Part shown: in pieces, positions 1-10,750 of the stretch | How the letters are laid out: the number at the start of each line of letters is the position of its first letter | Numbering within the stretch: the first letter of the stretch is position 1 | Source: Lysinibacillus boronitolerans JCM 21713 = 10a = NBRC 103108 | GTDB taxonomy: Bacteria > Bacillota > Bacilli > Bacillales_A > Planococcaceae | NCBI RefSeq assembly: GCF_000772935.1 | Contig: NZ_JPVR01000057.1 | Location: 1 to 55,004 of the forward strand | DNA length: 55,004 nucleotides | Direction of reading: 5' to 3' | The notes under the pieces: model-generated | Seen by the model: only the letters and a program-made list of their open reading frames with translations | The model's database searches: none | What the model was told of the DNA's origin: nothing | Program-made: the position numbers and the translations under genes

Positions 1-77
1 AAAACTTTATTGATTACGTTTTGCTTGTTCAGTTTTCAAGGTTCATTTAGCAACCATCTCTCGACAGCAACTTTTAT

Positions 78-106
78 ATTATAACACTTTTTCATTTTGT
101 TGTCAA
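78..106 (-). promoter_or_regulatory. rRNA operon promoter, proximal (sigma-A)
   Basis: On the minus strand a perfect -35 TTGACA (106..101) and perfect -10 TATAAT (83..78) are separated by 17 bp. The transcript would run off the left edge through a stretch at about 48..15 (CCTTGAAAACTGAACAAGC on the minus strand) that resembles the conserved pre-16S leader of Bacillus rRNA operons. The 16S gene itself must start outside the window; that part is inference. Confidence 0.85.
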
Positions 107-151
107 CACTTTTTTAAAATGTTTTTCCGAATCAACGGAGACAACTTTTAA

Positions 152-180
152 AGTATATTATAATCAATCATCCATGTCAA
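152..180 (-). promoter_or_regulatory. rRNA operon promoter, second (sigma-A)
   Basis: Minus strand TTGACA (180..175), 17 bp, TATACT (157..152). Together with the promoter at 106..78 this makes the tandem arrangement typical of Firmicute rRNA operons. Confidence 0.8.
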
Positions 181-246
181 CATCTTATTTCAAATTGCTT
201 TTGAAGTTCAAATGTTGTTAATTGCGTTGTCTTAACGACAAGTAAT

Positions 247-275
247 AATTTATCACGTTATAAAGGCCTTCGCAA
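247..275 (-). promoter_or_regulatory. Possible third upstream rRNA promoter
   Basis: Minus strand TTGCGA (275..270), 17 bp, TAAATT (252..247). Each hexamer matches consensus at 4 of 6 bases, so it is clearly weaker than the two proximal promoters. It may be a distal promoter of the same operon. Confidence 0.35.
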
Positions 276-522
276 GTGTTTTTTACACAAAATCTAATTT
301 AATTTAATAAACTTGCTTTAATAAGCTATTTTGCGCAATTACGAGAATTGTAAATCATAGTATCTTTCCTTATTTATTATTTGTTTTACTATACATCTCT
401 TTCTATTAATTCTCAATATCTTAAATTAAAATACTACTTACTTTTCAAGTTAAATATAGCTCATAAAACTTTAAAATTACTTCCTTAATAAAAACTGCAA
501 ATCTAATTATGTTGTTAATGAA
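276..522. other. AT-rich gap without a recognisable gene
   Basis: Between the rRNA promoters and the orphan gene's terminator there is very AT-rich sequence. The longest start-to-stop frames are about ten codons. I see no tRNA, hairpin or coding pattern worth calling here. Confidence 0.5.
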
Positions 523-566
523 AATAAGCAGGCGCTAAAGTAGAAGTACTTTAGCGCCTGCTTATT
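523..566 (-). terminator. Rho-independent terminator of the orphan gene
   Basis: A perfect 18-bp inverted repeat (523-540 and 549-566) encloses an 8-base loop. On the minus strand it is followed by a T-rich tail (TTTTC). It lies 12 bases past the stop codon of the 579-860 gene and insulates it from the rRNA promoters. Confidence 0.8.
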
Positions 567-578
567 CCTAACATGTCC

Positions 579-860
579 CTATTTTATGTCATTACCTTGA
601 GGGTCAACTATATTTAAGCACCACAAGAAGTTATCCCATGCAGAATACCAGCCACTAAAGATTTCAGAAGAATCGTCCCAACGAACATCAAATTTCTTAT
701 GGCCATCTATTTCCACTAAATATAAAGTAAGTGTCTCGTCTTTTTTAGCAACGACTAATTTCATACCATGCTCGAGCTCTTCCTCCGTAAATGGAACATC
801 AGAAACAGAACGTAATTGTGCCTGTTCAAATACTTGTTTGTTAATAATTTTGTAATTCAT
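579..860 (-). CDS. Hypothetical protein (93 aa), orphan next to rRNA promoters
   Basis: I do not recognise this protein. The frame is open from 914, but the ATG at 860 is preferred because TTGGGGGC sits about 8 bases upstream, while the ATG at 914 has no ribosome binding site. The protein has no obvious signal peptide or membrane segment, is acidic, and has a tryptophan-rich C-terminal third (RWDDSSEIFSGWYSAWDNFL), which suggests a small compact cytosolic domain. It stands alone between the lysS terminator and a perfect terminator of its own, so it is probably monocistronic. B. subtilis has no gene I recall at this position. The isolated expression unit and ordinary codon use suggest a real gene; function is unknown. 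Confidence 0.6.
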   Translation of the reverse strand: MNYKIINKQVFEQAQLRSVSDVPFTEEELEHGMKLVVAKKDETLTLYLVEIDGHKKFDVRWDDSSEIFSGWYSAWDNFLWCLNIVDPQGNDIK

Positions 861-975
861 TATAAGCCCCCAATAAAATACTTCTTTTTTATACTTATTG
901 TATTTAAAAAACATAGAACTATAAAAGTATAACCTAAATATAATCTACGTTTAAACAACTTAATTTTTTTCATTG

Positions 976-1018
976 AACAAAAAGAAGAGAACTCACTTAT
1001 CCTGTGAATTCTCCTCTT
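976..1018 (-). terminator. Terminator of lysS
   Basis: Minus-strand hairpin with 15-base arms (1018..1004 and 996..982, two G-U pairs) and a 7-base loop, followed by TTTTTG. It ends 50 bases after the lysS stop codon. Confidence 0.75.
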
Positions 1019-1067
1019 AATCCATTAACTGTTCTTTAATAGCTCTATAAAGAGCCTACGCAGCAAT

Positions 1068-2573
<1,506 letters not shown>

Positions 2574-2706
2574 TTAAGTAAATTGTCCGCGTTTACGTCC
2601 ATAATATTTCTATTGTACACAATTTTAGTGCTGTAATCATCTGTTTCAATTTATTTTCAAGCCAATACAAAATAATTAATAATTCTAAAAATTAAAGGTA
2701 CTGCTG

Positions 2707-2738
2707 AAAAGGCGCCTCTATTAAATTATAGAGACGCC
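2707..2738 (-). terminator. Terminator after dusB
   Basis: Minus-strand hairpin with 11-base arms (2738..2728 and 2721..2711, one G-U pair), then TTTTC. It closes the pab/fol/dusB transcript before lysS. Confidence 0.75.
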
Positions 2739-2749
2739 CATAATAAAAA

Positions 2750-3790
2750 CTATATTATTAATTCTTTGGCTTCCGGTACAATCAATTTTGATTCGCTCTC
2801 TTCATATTCCTGTACAAGACCATTTAATAATGCACGAAGTTCTGCCGCAGTTTCTGTTTGGTTAATAGCATTCCGTGCCTTACCATTGCCTCGGATTCCT
2901 TTTAAATACCATGATGCATGCTTACGCATTTCCCGTACTGCTATTCCTTCTCCTTTTAATTGAAGAAGTCGTTCAAAGTGTAGTAAACATACGTCCATTT
3001 TTTCACGTACACTTGGCTCTTCTTTTAATTCACCTGTTGCTAGGTATTGAACGGTACGATAAATCATCCATGGATTACCTAAAGCTGCACGTCCAATCAT
3101 TACTGCATCTACACCTGTAGTTTCCAGCATACGTTTAGCGTCTTGTGGTGTTTCCACATCCCCATTACCAAGTACAGGAATGTTGACATTTTCCTTCACT
3201 TGGCGAATGTAATCCCAGTTCGCTTTACCTTCATACATTTGTACACGTGTACGACCATGAACTGCTACTGCAGCTGCACCTGCACGCTCAACAGCTTGAG
3301 CGTTTTCAATTGCAAAGATATGTTCTTCATCCCAACCAATACGCATTTTTACGCTAACAGGCTTTTTAACAGCATCTACAACAGCTGCTACCATCTCATA
3401 TACTTTATTGGGATCTAGTAATAAGCGTGCTCCCGCTTCACATTTTATGATTTTATTGACAGGACATCCCATGTTGATATCAATAATGTCAGCAGTTGTA
3501 TTTTCATCCACATATTTTGCTGCTTCTACTAAGGTTGCTTTATCTCCACCAAAAATTTGCAGTGACAGGGGATTTTCACGTTCATCGATATAAAGCATAC
3601 CTAATGTTTTTTCATTTTTTTGGACAATGCCCTTATCACTAATCATTTCAGCGTATACGAGACCTGCCCCAAACTCCTTAACCGTTAATCGGAAAGCAGA
3701 GTTGCAAATCCCAGCCATTGGCGCTAATACTACCCGATTGTCCATGACAATATCGCCAATTTGAAATGGCTTTTCTGTTGACTGACCCAA
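2750..3790 (-). CDS. dusB: tRNA-dihydrouridine synthase DusB
   Basis: FMN-dependent reduction of uridines to dihydrouridine in tRNA. The TIM-barrel Dus signature is clear: VVLAPMAGICNSAFR near the N-terminus, DINMGCPVNKI with the catalytic-type cysteine, then KMRIGWD, VHGRTR and GNGD for tRNA and FMN contacts. Length 346 aa is normal. The start is TTG at 3788-3790, supported by GAGGAGGAAG about 9 bases upstream. It lies 88 bp after folK and matches B. subtilis yacF, except that yazB, which separates the two there, is missing. Confidence 0.93.
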   Translation of the reverse strand: MGQSTEKPFQIGDIVMDNRVVLAPMAGICNSAFRLTVKEFGAGLVYAEMISDKGIVQKNEKTLGMLYIDERENPLSLQIFGGDKATLVEAAKYVDENTTADIIDINMGCPVNKIIKCEAGARLLLDPNKVYEMVAAVVDAVKKPVSVKMRIGWDEEHIFAIENAQAVERAGAAAVAVHGRTRVQMYEGKANWDYIRQVKENVNIPVLGNGDVETPQDAKRMLETTGVDAVMIGRAALGNPWMIYRTVQYLATGELKEEPSVREKMDVCLLHFERLLQLKGEGIAVREMRKHASWYLKGIRGNGKARNAINQTETAAELRALLNGLVQEYEESESKLIVPEAKELII

Positions 3791-3878
3791 CGTTTTTCTT
3801 CCTCCTCTATAGGCTTTACCTATTTTTCTCTATCTATCGTTAATGCTATACGCTGATAATTCGTTCTTACACAATTAC

Positions 3879-4391
3879 TTAATTCACAATTGAAGGCTCA
3901 TTAAATGGTTGCCAGAAGATTACGCCTTCCTTTTCACAATCCATTTGCTGTAACAGATCATGTGCTTGTTGTAGCTGTTCATCAAGTGGTGAAGGTGTAA
4001 TCTCTGCAAGCGGCGCTAGGACGAATGCTCGCTCGTACATTCTTGGATGAGGAACAATTAAGCTCTCCGTTTCAATATTCTCTTGATTGTAAAGTAAAAT
4101 GTCAAGATCAATAACTCTTGGGCCCCAACGGAATTCTCTTACACGCCCTAATTCCTGTTCGATTGCTTGGCAAATCTTCAACATCTCAACAGACGATATA
4201 GCTGTTTTTAGATGAACAGCTATATTTAAAAAATCTGCCTGATCCGTATAACCTACAGCAGCCGTTTCATAAACAGATGAAATACGAATAAGCTCAATTT
4301 CCTTCTTTTCCTTTAAAAGGGCTACTGCATGCTGAAGATTCTCATATCTCTCTCCCATATTTGTTCCGATAGATAAGTAGACATCCTTCAT
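3879..4391 (-). CDS. folK: 6-hydroxymethyl-7,8-dihydropterin pyrophosphokinase
   Basis: Transfers pyrophosphate from ATP to 6-hydroxymethyl-dihydropterin, giving the pterin substrate of FolP. The HPPK signature GPRVIDLDILLY is present at mid-protein, and the N-terminus VYLSIGTNMGERYENL is typical. 170 aa matches the family. Its ATG overlaps the folB stop codon by one base (TAATG), indicating translational coupling, with GAGGGG upstream. Confidence 0.95.
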   Translation of the reverse strand: MKDVYLSIGTNMGERYENLQHAVALLKEKKEIELIRISSVYETAAVGYTDQADFLNIAVHLKTAISSVEMLKICQAIEQELGRVREFRWGPRVIDLDILLYNQENIETESLIVPHPRMYERAFVLAPLAEITPSPLDEQLQQAHDLLQQMDCEKEGVIFWQPFNEPSIVN

Positions 4392-4756
4392 TAGAAATCA
4401 CCCCTCGTAACCTCAACAGAGACTTCTTTATAATAGCCATGAATGGGTGGGTCTGGCTTAATGAGCTCTACACGCACTCCCTTTACTTTTTCAGGATAGG
4501 TTGCTAAAATTGCATTTGCTATTTTCACAACAAGAGCCTCAATAAGCTTAAGCGGTTCGCCCTCTACAATATCACGGCATAACGCATACACCTCTGCATA
4601 ATTAACGGTATAAGAAAGATCATCCGTTTCGCCAGCTTTTGTCATGTCTACAGCAAGCGAAACATTTGCTCGAAAGCGTTGGCCTAGAGTAGTTTCTGCT
4701 GCTAATACACCATGATAACCATAAAACTGCATGTCCTTTAAATGAATATAATCCAT
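4391..4756 (-). CDS. folB: Dihydroneopterin aldolase
   Basis: Converts dihydroneopterin to 6-hydroxymethyl-dihydropterin and glycolaldehyde. The 121-residue length and the motif FYGYHGVLAAETTLGQRF (with the conserved glutamate) identify the FolB family; the C-terminal IKPDPPIHGYYKEVSVEV contains the catalytic-type lysine. The start ATG overlaps the folP stop by one base (TAATG) with AAGGAGGAAG as ribosome binding site. Confidence 0.95.
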   Translation of the reverse strand: MDYIHLKDMQFYGYHGVLAAETTLGQRFRANVSLAVDMTKAGETDDLSYTVNYAEVYALCRDIVEGEPLKLIEALVVKIANAILATYPEKVKGVRVELIKPDPPIHGYYKEVSVEVTRGDF

Positions 4757-5610
4757 TATGCTTCCTCCTTGAACAAACGTTTGCCCACTAATACATCCGC
4801 CATATACGTTGCCCTCGCCATTTCCTTTACATCGTGAACTCTTATCATATGACAGCCCTTTTCAATTCCATAAACCACTGTTGCACTTGTCCCTTCAAGA
4901 CGCTCCTCAACAGGTAGCTTTAAGACATTACCAATCATTGATTTACGAGATGTTGCTAACAATACAGGATAGCCCATAGCCACTAAATCTGATAAGTGTT
5001 GCATCATCGAAATATTTTGCGCAGTGTTTTTAGCAAAGCCGATACCTGGATCTAAGATGATATGATGATCGGGAACTCCCGCTTGCTGTGCTATAGTAAT
5101 ACTTTCTTCTAAATCTGCCTTCGCAGTCGGCCAAAAATCAACACCATAATCCATATTTTTGCGATTATGCATTAAAATGATCGGAACATGTAAGTGTGCA
5201 GCAACCTGAGCTATTTCTGGTTCAGCCTTCGCTCCCCAAATATCATTGATGATATGTGCGCCCGCTTCAATTGCGGCACGGGCTACCCTTGCTTTATACG
5301 TATCAACGGAAATAATGACCTTTACTTCCTTTGCTAACGCTTGAATAACAGGCACGATACGTGCAATTTCATCTTCATCTGAAATTCGTTCATACCCAGG
5401 GCGCGTAGATTCTCCACCTACATCAATAATTTTTGCTCCTTCAGCCACCATTTTTTTCGCTTGAGTAACAGCAGCCTCCACATTGTTATACTTTCCTCCA
5501 TCTGAGAAGGAGTCAGGTGTAACATTTAGAATCCCCATAATAAATGTTTCTTGTGTATAGTCTAGTGTAATCCCATTAATCGTTAATGGTTTCGTATATT
5601 TTTCTAGCAT
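4756..5610 (-). CDS. folP: Dihydropteroate synthase (sulfonamide target)
   Basis: Condenses the pterin pyrophosphate with para-aminobenzoate to dihydropteroate. Signatures: MGILNVTPDSFSDGG (about residues 25-39), DVGGESTRPG, and DPGIGFAKN. The frame is open to 5649, but ATG 5610 has AAGGAG at good spacing and gives the usual 284-residue protein; the upstream extension overlaps pabC and is unlikely. Called sul in B. subtilis. It is the fourth gene of the pab/fol operon. Confidence 0.95.
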   Translation of the reverse strand: MLEKYTKPLTINGITLDYTQETFIMGILNVTPDSFSDGGKYNNVEAAVTQAKKMVAEGAKIIDVGGESTRPGYERISDEDEIARIVPVIQALAKEVKVIISVDTYKARVARAAIEAGAHIINDIWGAKAEPEIAQVAAHLHVPIILMHNRKNMDYGVDFWPTAKADLEESITIAQQAGVPDHHIILDPGIGFAKNTAQNISMMQHLSDLVAMGYPVLLATSRKSMIGNVLKLPVEERLEGTSATVVYGIEKGCHMIRVHDVKEMARATYMADVLVGKRLFKEEA

Positions 5611-5623
5611 GTAAACGCTCCTT

Positions 5624-6463
5624 CTATCCTTGCTCGACTTCTTGAACATATGCCTTATGCAAAATCGAATAAATAGGTCCTTTATTGCCTAAAAATCGCT
5701 GGTCTTCCAAGCTCCGAATAGGCACAATCTCTTGTACTGAATTGGTAATGAAGCATTCCGTACTTTGTAGTAAATCCTCTTTTGTATAAAAACCTTCTCG
5801 TACGTCAAGATTTAGTGCACTAGCCTTGTCTAAAACCCATGCACGAATAATCCCCGGTAAAATGCCTGTCTCCAAAGAAGGCGTATATAGTATATCATTT
5901 TTTATCCAAAATACATTTGATGTCACACCTTCAGCCACATAGCCTTTTTCTGTTAAAAAGAAACCTTCTTGTTGAGCCAGTGAAGGCATTTCAAAGCGAC
6001 CAAGTACGTTATTGCCGTAATGATGCGATTTAACGCGTAAGGCTTGTTCAGGTGTATTGCGTGGTATGGTAAGCCATTTTGCAGTCTTTTCAGTTCCACG
6101 CGGTGTGTCTTGGAGTTCCTTGCGAAAAATAATGACATTAGGTTGTTTATATTCTGTTGGCTGTAATCCAATATTATGCTCTCCCGCAGATACATTTAAA
6201 CGGAAGTAACCATCCTGACCGCCCGCCAGTTGATTTAGTTGTTGAACAACCTCAAGTAAAACACTCTGAGAATAGTTTAAATGAATGTGATATTGTGACA
6301 AAGCATGCTGTAATCTTTCCATATGTGCTTCCCAGTAAAATACCTGACCTCCATATGTTCGGAACGTTTCAAAGAATCCTAATCCATATAAAAATCCATG
6401 ATCAAATGGAGAAATCCGTAAATCCTGCGCCGCCATATAGTTCCCGTTCATCCAGCACTGCAT
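5624..6463 (-). CDS. pabC: Aminodeoxychorismate lyase (PLP, class IV)
   Basis: Splits 4-amino-4-deoxychorismate into pABA and pyruvate. A fold-type IV PLP enzyme of 279 aa: FDHGFLYGLGFFETFRTY at the N-terminus, the probable Schiff-base lysine in LRVKSHHYGNNVLGR, and EGVTSNVFW plus GILPGIIR around the PLP phosphate. The ATG directly follows the pabA stop codon, and AGAAGGAG lies inside the end of pabA. D-amino acid or branched-chain aminotransferases share the fold, but the operon decides for PabC. Confidence 0.92.
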   Translation of the reverse strand: MQCWMNGNYMAAQDLRISPFDHGFLYGLGFFETFRTYGGQVFYWEAHMERLQHALSQYHIHLNYSQSVLLEVVQQLNQLAGGQDGYFRLNVSAGEHNIGLQPTEYKQPNVIIFRKELQDTPRGTEKTAKWLTIPRNTPEQALRVKSHHYGNNVLGRFEMPSLAQQEGFFLTEKGYVAEGVTSNVFWIKNDILYTPSLETGILPGIIRAWVLDKASALNLDVREGFYTKEDLLQSTECFITNSVQEIVPIRSLEDQRFLGNKGPIYSILHKAYVQEVEQG

Positions 6464-7045
6464 CTATTTCACTCCTTCTACATACGTCTCAATAAATTGG
6501 CGAAGAAGTTGTTTACCTTGCTCCGTCATAATGGATTCTGGATGATATTGTACACCCTCAATAGGATATTCCTTATGACGAAGACCCATAATTTCTCCCT
6601 CTTCCGTCCAAGCTGTTACTTCTAGACACGCTGGTAAGGTTTCCTTCTCTACAATAAGAGAATGATAGCGGGTTGCTTGAAACGGATTTGGCATACCTTT
6701 ATGCAAGCCTATTTCAGCATGCAGTACAGGTGATGTCTTACCGTGCATTAAACGTTCGGCACGGATGACTTGACCGCCAAACACCTGTGCAAGTGCCTGA
6801 TGACCAAGGCAAACTCCTAAAATCGGAATATTTCCCGCGAAATATTTAATAATGTTCAGGCTTTCACCCGCCTCATTTGGACTACATGGCCCTGGAGAAA
6901 TAACAATCATATCGGGTGCGAGTTGTTCTATTTCCTCTACTGTAATAACATCATTACGTTTTACTACTATATCCTGACCAAACTCACCCAAATATTGGAC
7001 AATGTTATAAATAAATGAATCATAATTATCGATCATTAAAATCAT
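6464..7045 (-). CDS. pabA: Aminodeoxychorismate/anthranilate synthase amidotransferase subunit
   Basis: Glutaminase subunit delivering ammonia to PabB; the B. subtilis homologue also serves TrpE, so it may be amphibolic here (inference). The class I triad is complete: Cys79 in GVCLGHQAL, His168 and Glu170 in QYHPES. The ATG at 7045 follows GAGGAGCG and overlaps the pabB stop in an ATGA arrangement, giving 193 aa. The frame extends further upstream without a better start. Confidence 0.94.
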   Translation of the reverse strand: MILMIDNYDSFIYNIVQYLGEFGQDIVVKRNDVITVEEIEQLAPDMIVISPGPCSPNEAGESLNIIKYFAGNIPILGVCLGHQALAQVFGGQVIRAERLMHGKTSPVLHAEIGLHKGMPNPFQATRYHSLIVEKETLPACLEVTAWTEEGEIMGLRHKEYPIEGVQYHPESIMTEQGKQLLRQFIETYVEGVK

Positions 7046-8451
7046 TTTACTCGCTCCTCTGCCATTGCCTTCGCCTGCCACATTGCCTTCGCTTTATTTA
7101 AAGATTCCTGATACTCTCTTTCTGGAACAGAGTCAATGACGATACCTGCTCCAGCCTGAATATGTGCAACTCCATTTTTTATAAATGCTGTACGGATCAC
7201 AATATTGAGCTCCATATCACCCGTAAAGCCAAGCCAGCCAATTGAACCTGTATATAAACCACGTCGTACAGGCTCTAGTTCTTCAATGATTTCCATAGTG
7301 CGAATCTTTGGCGCTCCTGTAATTGTCCCACCTGGGAACATCGCACGAATAACATCTGCATTCGTTTTACCTTCTGCTATTTCTCCACGCACATTTGAAA
7401 CGATATGCATAACATGTGAATAGCGCTCAATGACCATGAACTCATCCACTTCCACTGTTCCATAGGTTGAGACACGTCCTAAATCATTGCGCTCTAAATC
7501 TACTAGCATCACATGCTCAGCACGCTCTTTGTCATTATCTATTAATTCTTGAGCCAACGCTAAATCCTCCACTTCGGACTTTCCTCTTGGTCTAGTGCCT
7601 GCGATTGGTCTGGTTGACAACTCATTGCCTTGACGCTTGACTAGTAACTCTGGTGATCCAGAAACAACAGAAAAATCAGGTGCTTCAATATACGCCATAT
7701 AAGGTGACGGATTAAACGCTCGAAGTGCCTCATAAACATCAAGTGCAGTAGCATTTAGTTTCTTAGACTGCCGAACAGATAAATTCACTTGAAAGACATC
7801 GCCTTGAGCGATATACATTTGAATTTTTTTAACCGCTGCCTCGAAATCAGCTCCTGCAAATGAAACAAGCAACTCATTCTCATCATTCATAACTTCTACA
7901 GCAGATGTTTTCTCAAATTTGCGCGAGACTAATCCAGCCTGTGCTGCAACCTGCCAGTTGTTAGCCCATTCTTCCAAGCTGACCTCACTATCTTCTAGCT
8001 TCATAAGTGTCACTATATTCGTTTTTACATCATGTACTGCCCAACAATCAAAAATATAATAAAAAATATCTGGTACATGTAGGTCATCCGTTGCCGTATT
8101 AGGAAGCACCTCAATTTTACGGGCATAATCATACGACACAAATCCAATAGCCCCTCCCTGAAAAACCGGAAGCTCTGCATTATATATAACCTGATATTCC
8201 GCCACAAGCTCTTCTAGTAAGTTAAGTGCCTCTCCTTGTAAAACCTCTTGTCTACCATTTCTCCATTTTACTAAAAGCCCACCCTCTACTGAACGTGCGG
8301 TAGCTAATGGATTCCACGCAGCTATTGAAAAATGTCCACCACGTCCACTTTCTAAAAATACATGTGCTTGCTGAGTCTCTGACTGTTCTTTATAACTATA
8401 AAAAAATGAATCTGCATCCATCGTTAATGTTTTCGTAAATATTGTTTTCAA
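7042..8451 (-). CDS. pabB: Aminodeoxychorismate synthase component I
   Basis: Converts chorismate plus ammonia to 4-amino-4-deoxychorismate. The chorismate-binding domain carries [44 protein letters not shown] and [11 protein letters not shown]. The frame opens at ATG 8487, but that codon lacks a ribosome binding site. TTG at 8451 has AAAGGGGA seven bases upstream and gives a 469-residue protein whose N-terminus matches B. subtilis PabB better. First gene of the pABA/folate operon. The sequence between it and the cysK terminator has no clear consensus promoter. Confidence 0.92.
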   Translation of the reverse strand: MKTIFTKTLTMDADSFFYSYKEQSETQQAHVFLESGRGGHFSIAAWNPLATARSVEGGLLVKWRNGRQEVLQGEALNLLEELVAEYQVIYNAELPVFQGGAIGFVSYDYARKIEVLPNTATDDLHVPDIFYYIFDCWAVHDVKTNIVTLMKLEDSEVSLEEWANNWQVAAQAGLVSRKFEKTSAVEVMNDENELLVSFAGADFEAAVKKIQMYIAQGDVFQVNLSVRQSKKLNATALDVYEALRAFNPSPYMAYIEAPDFSVVSGSPELLVKRQGNELSTRPIAGTRPRGKSEVEDLALAQELIDNDKERAEHVMLVDLERNDLGRVSTYGTVEVDEFMVIERYSHVMHIVSNVRGEIAEGKTNADVIRAMFPGGTITGAPKIRTMEIIEELEPVRRGLYTGSIGWLGFTGDMELNIVIRTAFIKNGVAHIQAGAGIVIDSVPEREYQESLNKAKAMWQAKAMAEERVK

Positions 8452-8552
8452 GTTATTTTCCCCTTTAAACATATGATGTGATTCCATCTTAACTTGATTA
8501 TTACATAGAAGCGAATATTTTTATAATTATCATAGTATCCATGTTTTCACAC

Positions 8553-8583
8553 TAAAAAAGGGCCCCTTTCTAAAGGAGCCCTT
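8553..8583 (-). terminator. Terminator of cysK
   Basis: Minus-strand hairpin with 12-base arms (8583..8572 and 8569..8558, one G-U pair), only two loop bases by strict pairing, then TTTTTTA. It separates cysK from the pab/fol operon. Confidence 0.8.
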
Positions 8584-8599
8584 ACATAAAAAAATTGAA

Positions 8600-9529
8600 T
8601 TAGTCTTCAAATTGATATAAAGGTGTTGATAGGTAACGCTCACCATTAGAAGGCACAATAGCAAGGACATTCGAACCCTTACCTAAACGTTTTGCCGCTT
8701 CAATTGCAGCATAGATTGCAGCACCAGATGAAATACCACATAGAATTCCTTCTTCACGCGCTACTTTACGTGCTACTTCAAAAGCAACCTCATTTTCAAC
8801 AGGGAATACTGAAGAATAGACTTCCGTATCTAAAACTGCTGGTACAAATCCAGCGCCAATTCCTTGAATTTTATGTGGTCCTGGTTGCCCACCAGAAAGA
8901 ACTGGTGAATCTTTTGGTTCTACAGCAATGATTTCAATGTTTGGATACTTTTCTTTTAAGACAGCACCCGCACCAGTAATTGTACCACCTGTACCTACAC
9001 CAGCAACAAAAGCATCAAGTGTTAGGCCATCAAATGCTTCTACAATTTCTGGTCCTGTTGTTAGACGGTGAATTACCGCGTTCGCAGGATTTGTAAATTG
9101 TTGTGGTAGGAAGTAGCCATGTTCTGCAGACAGTTCTTCTGCTTTAGCAATTGCACCCTTCATACCTGCTGGACCAGGCGTTAATACAAGCTCTGCACCA
9201 TATGCTCGCAATAAATTACGTCGCTCTAAGCTCATTGTTTCTGGCATAACTAAAATGGCTTTATAACCTTTAGCAGCTGCAATCATTGCAAGACCAATAC
9301 CTGTATTACCAGATGTCGGCTCAATAATCGTACCACCAGGTTTTAATGTCCCGTCTTTTTCTGCAGCTTCGATCATCGCTAAAGCTAAACGGTCTTTCAC
9401 CGAGCTTCCTGGATTAAAATACTCTAATTTTACATACACAGTTCCTTCATTTTCACTTGTTGCATGATTTAATTTTACAATTGGTGTTTTACCAACTAAT
9501 TCAGCTACCGAGTTTGCTAATCTACTCAT
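8600..9529 (-). CDS. cysK: Cysteine synthase A (O-acetylserine sulfhydrylase)
   Basis: Makes cysteine from O-acetylserine and sulfide. Fold-type II PLP enzyme, 309 aa: PLP lysine Lys45 in NPGSSVKDR, the substrate loop PTSGNTGIG (71-79), phosphate loop [10 protein letters not shown], and the C-terminal serine motif [11 protein letters not shown]. Flanked by its own promoter (9611..9582) and terminator, so probably monocistronic as in B. subtilis. In Bacillus it is repressed by CymR; I could not confirm a CymR box by eye. Confidence 0.95.
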   Translation of the reverse strand: MSRLANSVAELVGKTPIVKLNHATSENEGTVYVKLEYFNPGSSVKDRLALAMIEAAEKDGTLKPGGTIIEPTSGNTGIGLAMIAAAKGYKAILVMPETMSLERRNLLRAYGAELVLTPGPAGMKGAIAKAEELSAEHGYFLPQQFTNPANAVIHRLTTGPEIVEAFDGLTLDAFVAGVGTGGTITGAGAVLKEKYPNIEIIAVEPKDSPVLSGGQPGPHKIQGIGAGFVPAVLDTEVYSSVFPVENEVAFEVARKVAREEGILCGISSGAAIYAAIEAAKRLGKGSNVLAIVPSNGERYLSTPLYQFED

Positions 9530-9581
9530 TTACTAATCCACTCCCAATCCCTACTATTTTTATAGGTTTTACTTATTTCGT

Positions 9582-9611
9582 ATTTTATCAATTTTTCCAT
9601 TCGATTGTCAA
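9582..9611 (-). promoter_or_regulatory. Sigma-A promoter of cysK
   Basis: Minus strand TTGACA (9611..9606), 18 bp, TAAAAT (9587..9582), about 55 bases upstream of the cysK start. Confidence 0.65.
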
Positions 9612-9659
9612 TAAATATAACTTATATTTTCAGAATATTTATCATGGCTTTGAAAAGGA

Positions 9660-9691
9660 AAAACCTGATTCTTTGCTAAAGAAAAAGAATC
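9660..9691 (-). terminator. Probable terminator of the coaX-hslO-yacD transcript
   Basis: An 8-bp perfect stem (9691..9684 and 9674..9667) is followed on the minus strand by AGGTTTTTCC. It lies 88 bases past the PrsA-like stop. The stem is AT-rich and short, so confidence is limited. Confidence 0.4.
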
Positions 9692-9778
9692 TGCATTTAT
9701 TGGGTAATTCACTACGAATGCCTGTAAGTTTGATCAGACTCATTTTACCCCGCAAAACCTGCAGACTCTTTTCATGTA

Positions 9779-10750
9779 TTATTTTTCTTTTTTAGACTCT
9801 CCATAATACCAAGTAGCATTAAATTCAGACCAAAATGCTTCTGGCGTAACAGATTGCGGTAATTGCTCTAAAGCTAATTCTCGCTCAATATGTTCTTTCA
9901 CATCGTCATATGTAAAGGATTGTCCTTCTAATACCTCTTGTACTTGAACAATGCCATAATGACCATTATCTAACTTAAAGGCTTTGCTTACCTCATTTGC
10001 CTTAAGTGATTTTACAGTATTAATAATTGCAGGGTCTACATTTTCCTGATTTTCTGTAAGGAAACCAATATCCCCTCCTAAACTTGCTGAAGCACTATCA
10101 ACAGAAATTTCTCGTGCCAGCACTGTAAAGTCAGAGCCATTTTTCAATTCACCCAGTGCCTCATCAGCAGCTTTTTTTGAATCGACCTCAATAAAATTCG
10201 TACGATAGCTTGTTTTTGTATTATATAAGCCTTGATTTTCTTCATAATACTTTTCAACGTTTTCTTCCTCTATCACTACGTCTTTCGTGAGTACCTTATC
10301 CAATATAAGCTGTGATCGTATTTTTTGGCGTAGTTGCTCTGCCGAAAGATTTTGCATGGCTGTATCAAACTTATCTTGAGCAGATCGCATTAACGCTAAT
10401 TCAAGATCAATTTCTTTATCAGTAACTTTAATTTTATATGTTTTTGCGGCCTTTTCCATTACCGTTTCATTTACTAAATTTTGGAGTGTTTCTTTACCAT
10501 ATCGTTCTTCCATAGCAATCATCCACTCTTGGCGTGTGATAACATCCCCGTCAATGGCAGCGACTTGTTCGTCGCTACCAATTTCCTGACCTTTGTTCGG
10601 GATCAACCAACTAATGAACCATAATATATTTCCTAATAACAAAACGGCTATGACAGCTAAAGCAGGCTTTGTCTTTAAACGACGTTGCAATAAAGGAGTT
10701 TGGTTTGGTGTTACATTGGTTGAAGGTCGCCGATTACGCGTTGAGCTCAT
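9779..10750 (-). CDS. yacD: Membrane-anchored PrsA-like peptidyl-prolyl isomerase (YacD)
   Basis: Probable extracytoplasmic foldase. The first 28 residues are basic and cytosolic; a single hydrophobic helix spans about 29-51; the rest lies outside. An N-terminal SurA/PrsA-like helical region is followed by a parvulin (PpiC) domain around 180-275 with [13 protein letters not shown] and the terminal HYGIVQV. Unlike true PrsA there is no lipobox cysteine, so anchoring is by the helix. Position after hslO equals B. subtilis yacD. The ATG at 10750 (AGAAGGG upstream) overlaps the end of hslO by 17 bases. Substrates are unknown. Confidence 0.82.
   Translation of the reverse strand: MSSTRNRRPSTNVTPNQTPLLQRRLKTKPALAVIAVLLLGNILWFISWLIPNKGQEIGSDEQVAAIDGDVITRQEWMIAMEERYGKETLQNLVNETVMEKAAKTYKIKVTDKEIDLELALMRSAQDKFDTAMQNLSAEQLRQKIRSQLILDKVLTKDVVIEEENVEKYYEENQGLYNTKTSYRTNFIEVDSKKAADEALGELKNGSDFTVLAREISVDSASASLGGDIGFLTENQENVDPAIINTVKSLKANEVSKAFKLDNGHYGIVQVQEVLEGQSFTYDDVKEHIERELALEQLPQSVTPEAFWSEFNATWYYGESKKEK

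Noticed and set aside
9530..9778. S-box or CymR operator upstream of cysK
   Set aside because: I could not find the SAM-riboswitch core or a convincing CymR box by eye; only a sigma-A promoter is supported.
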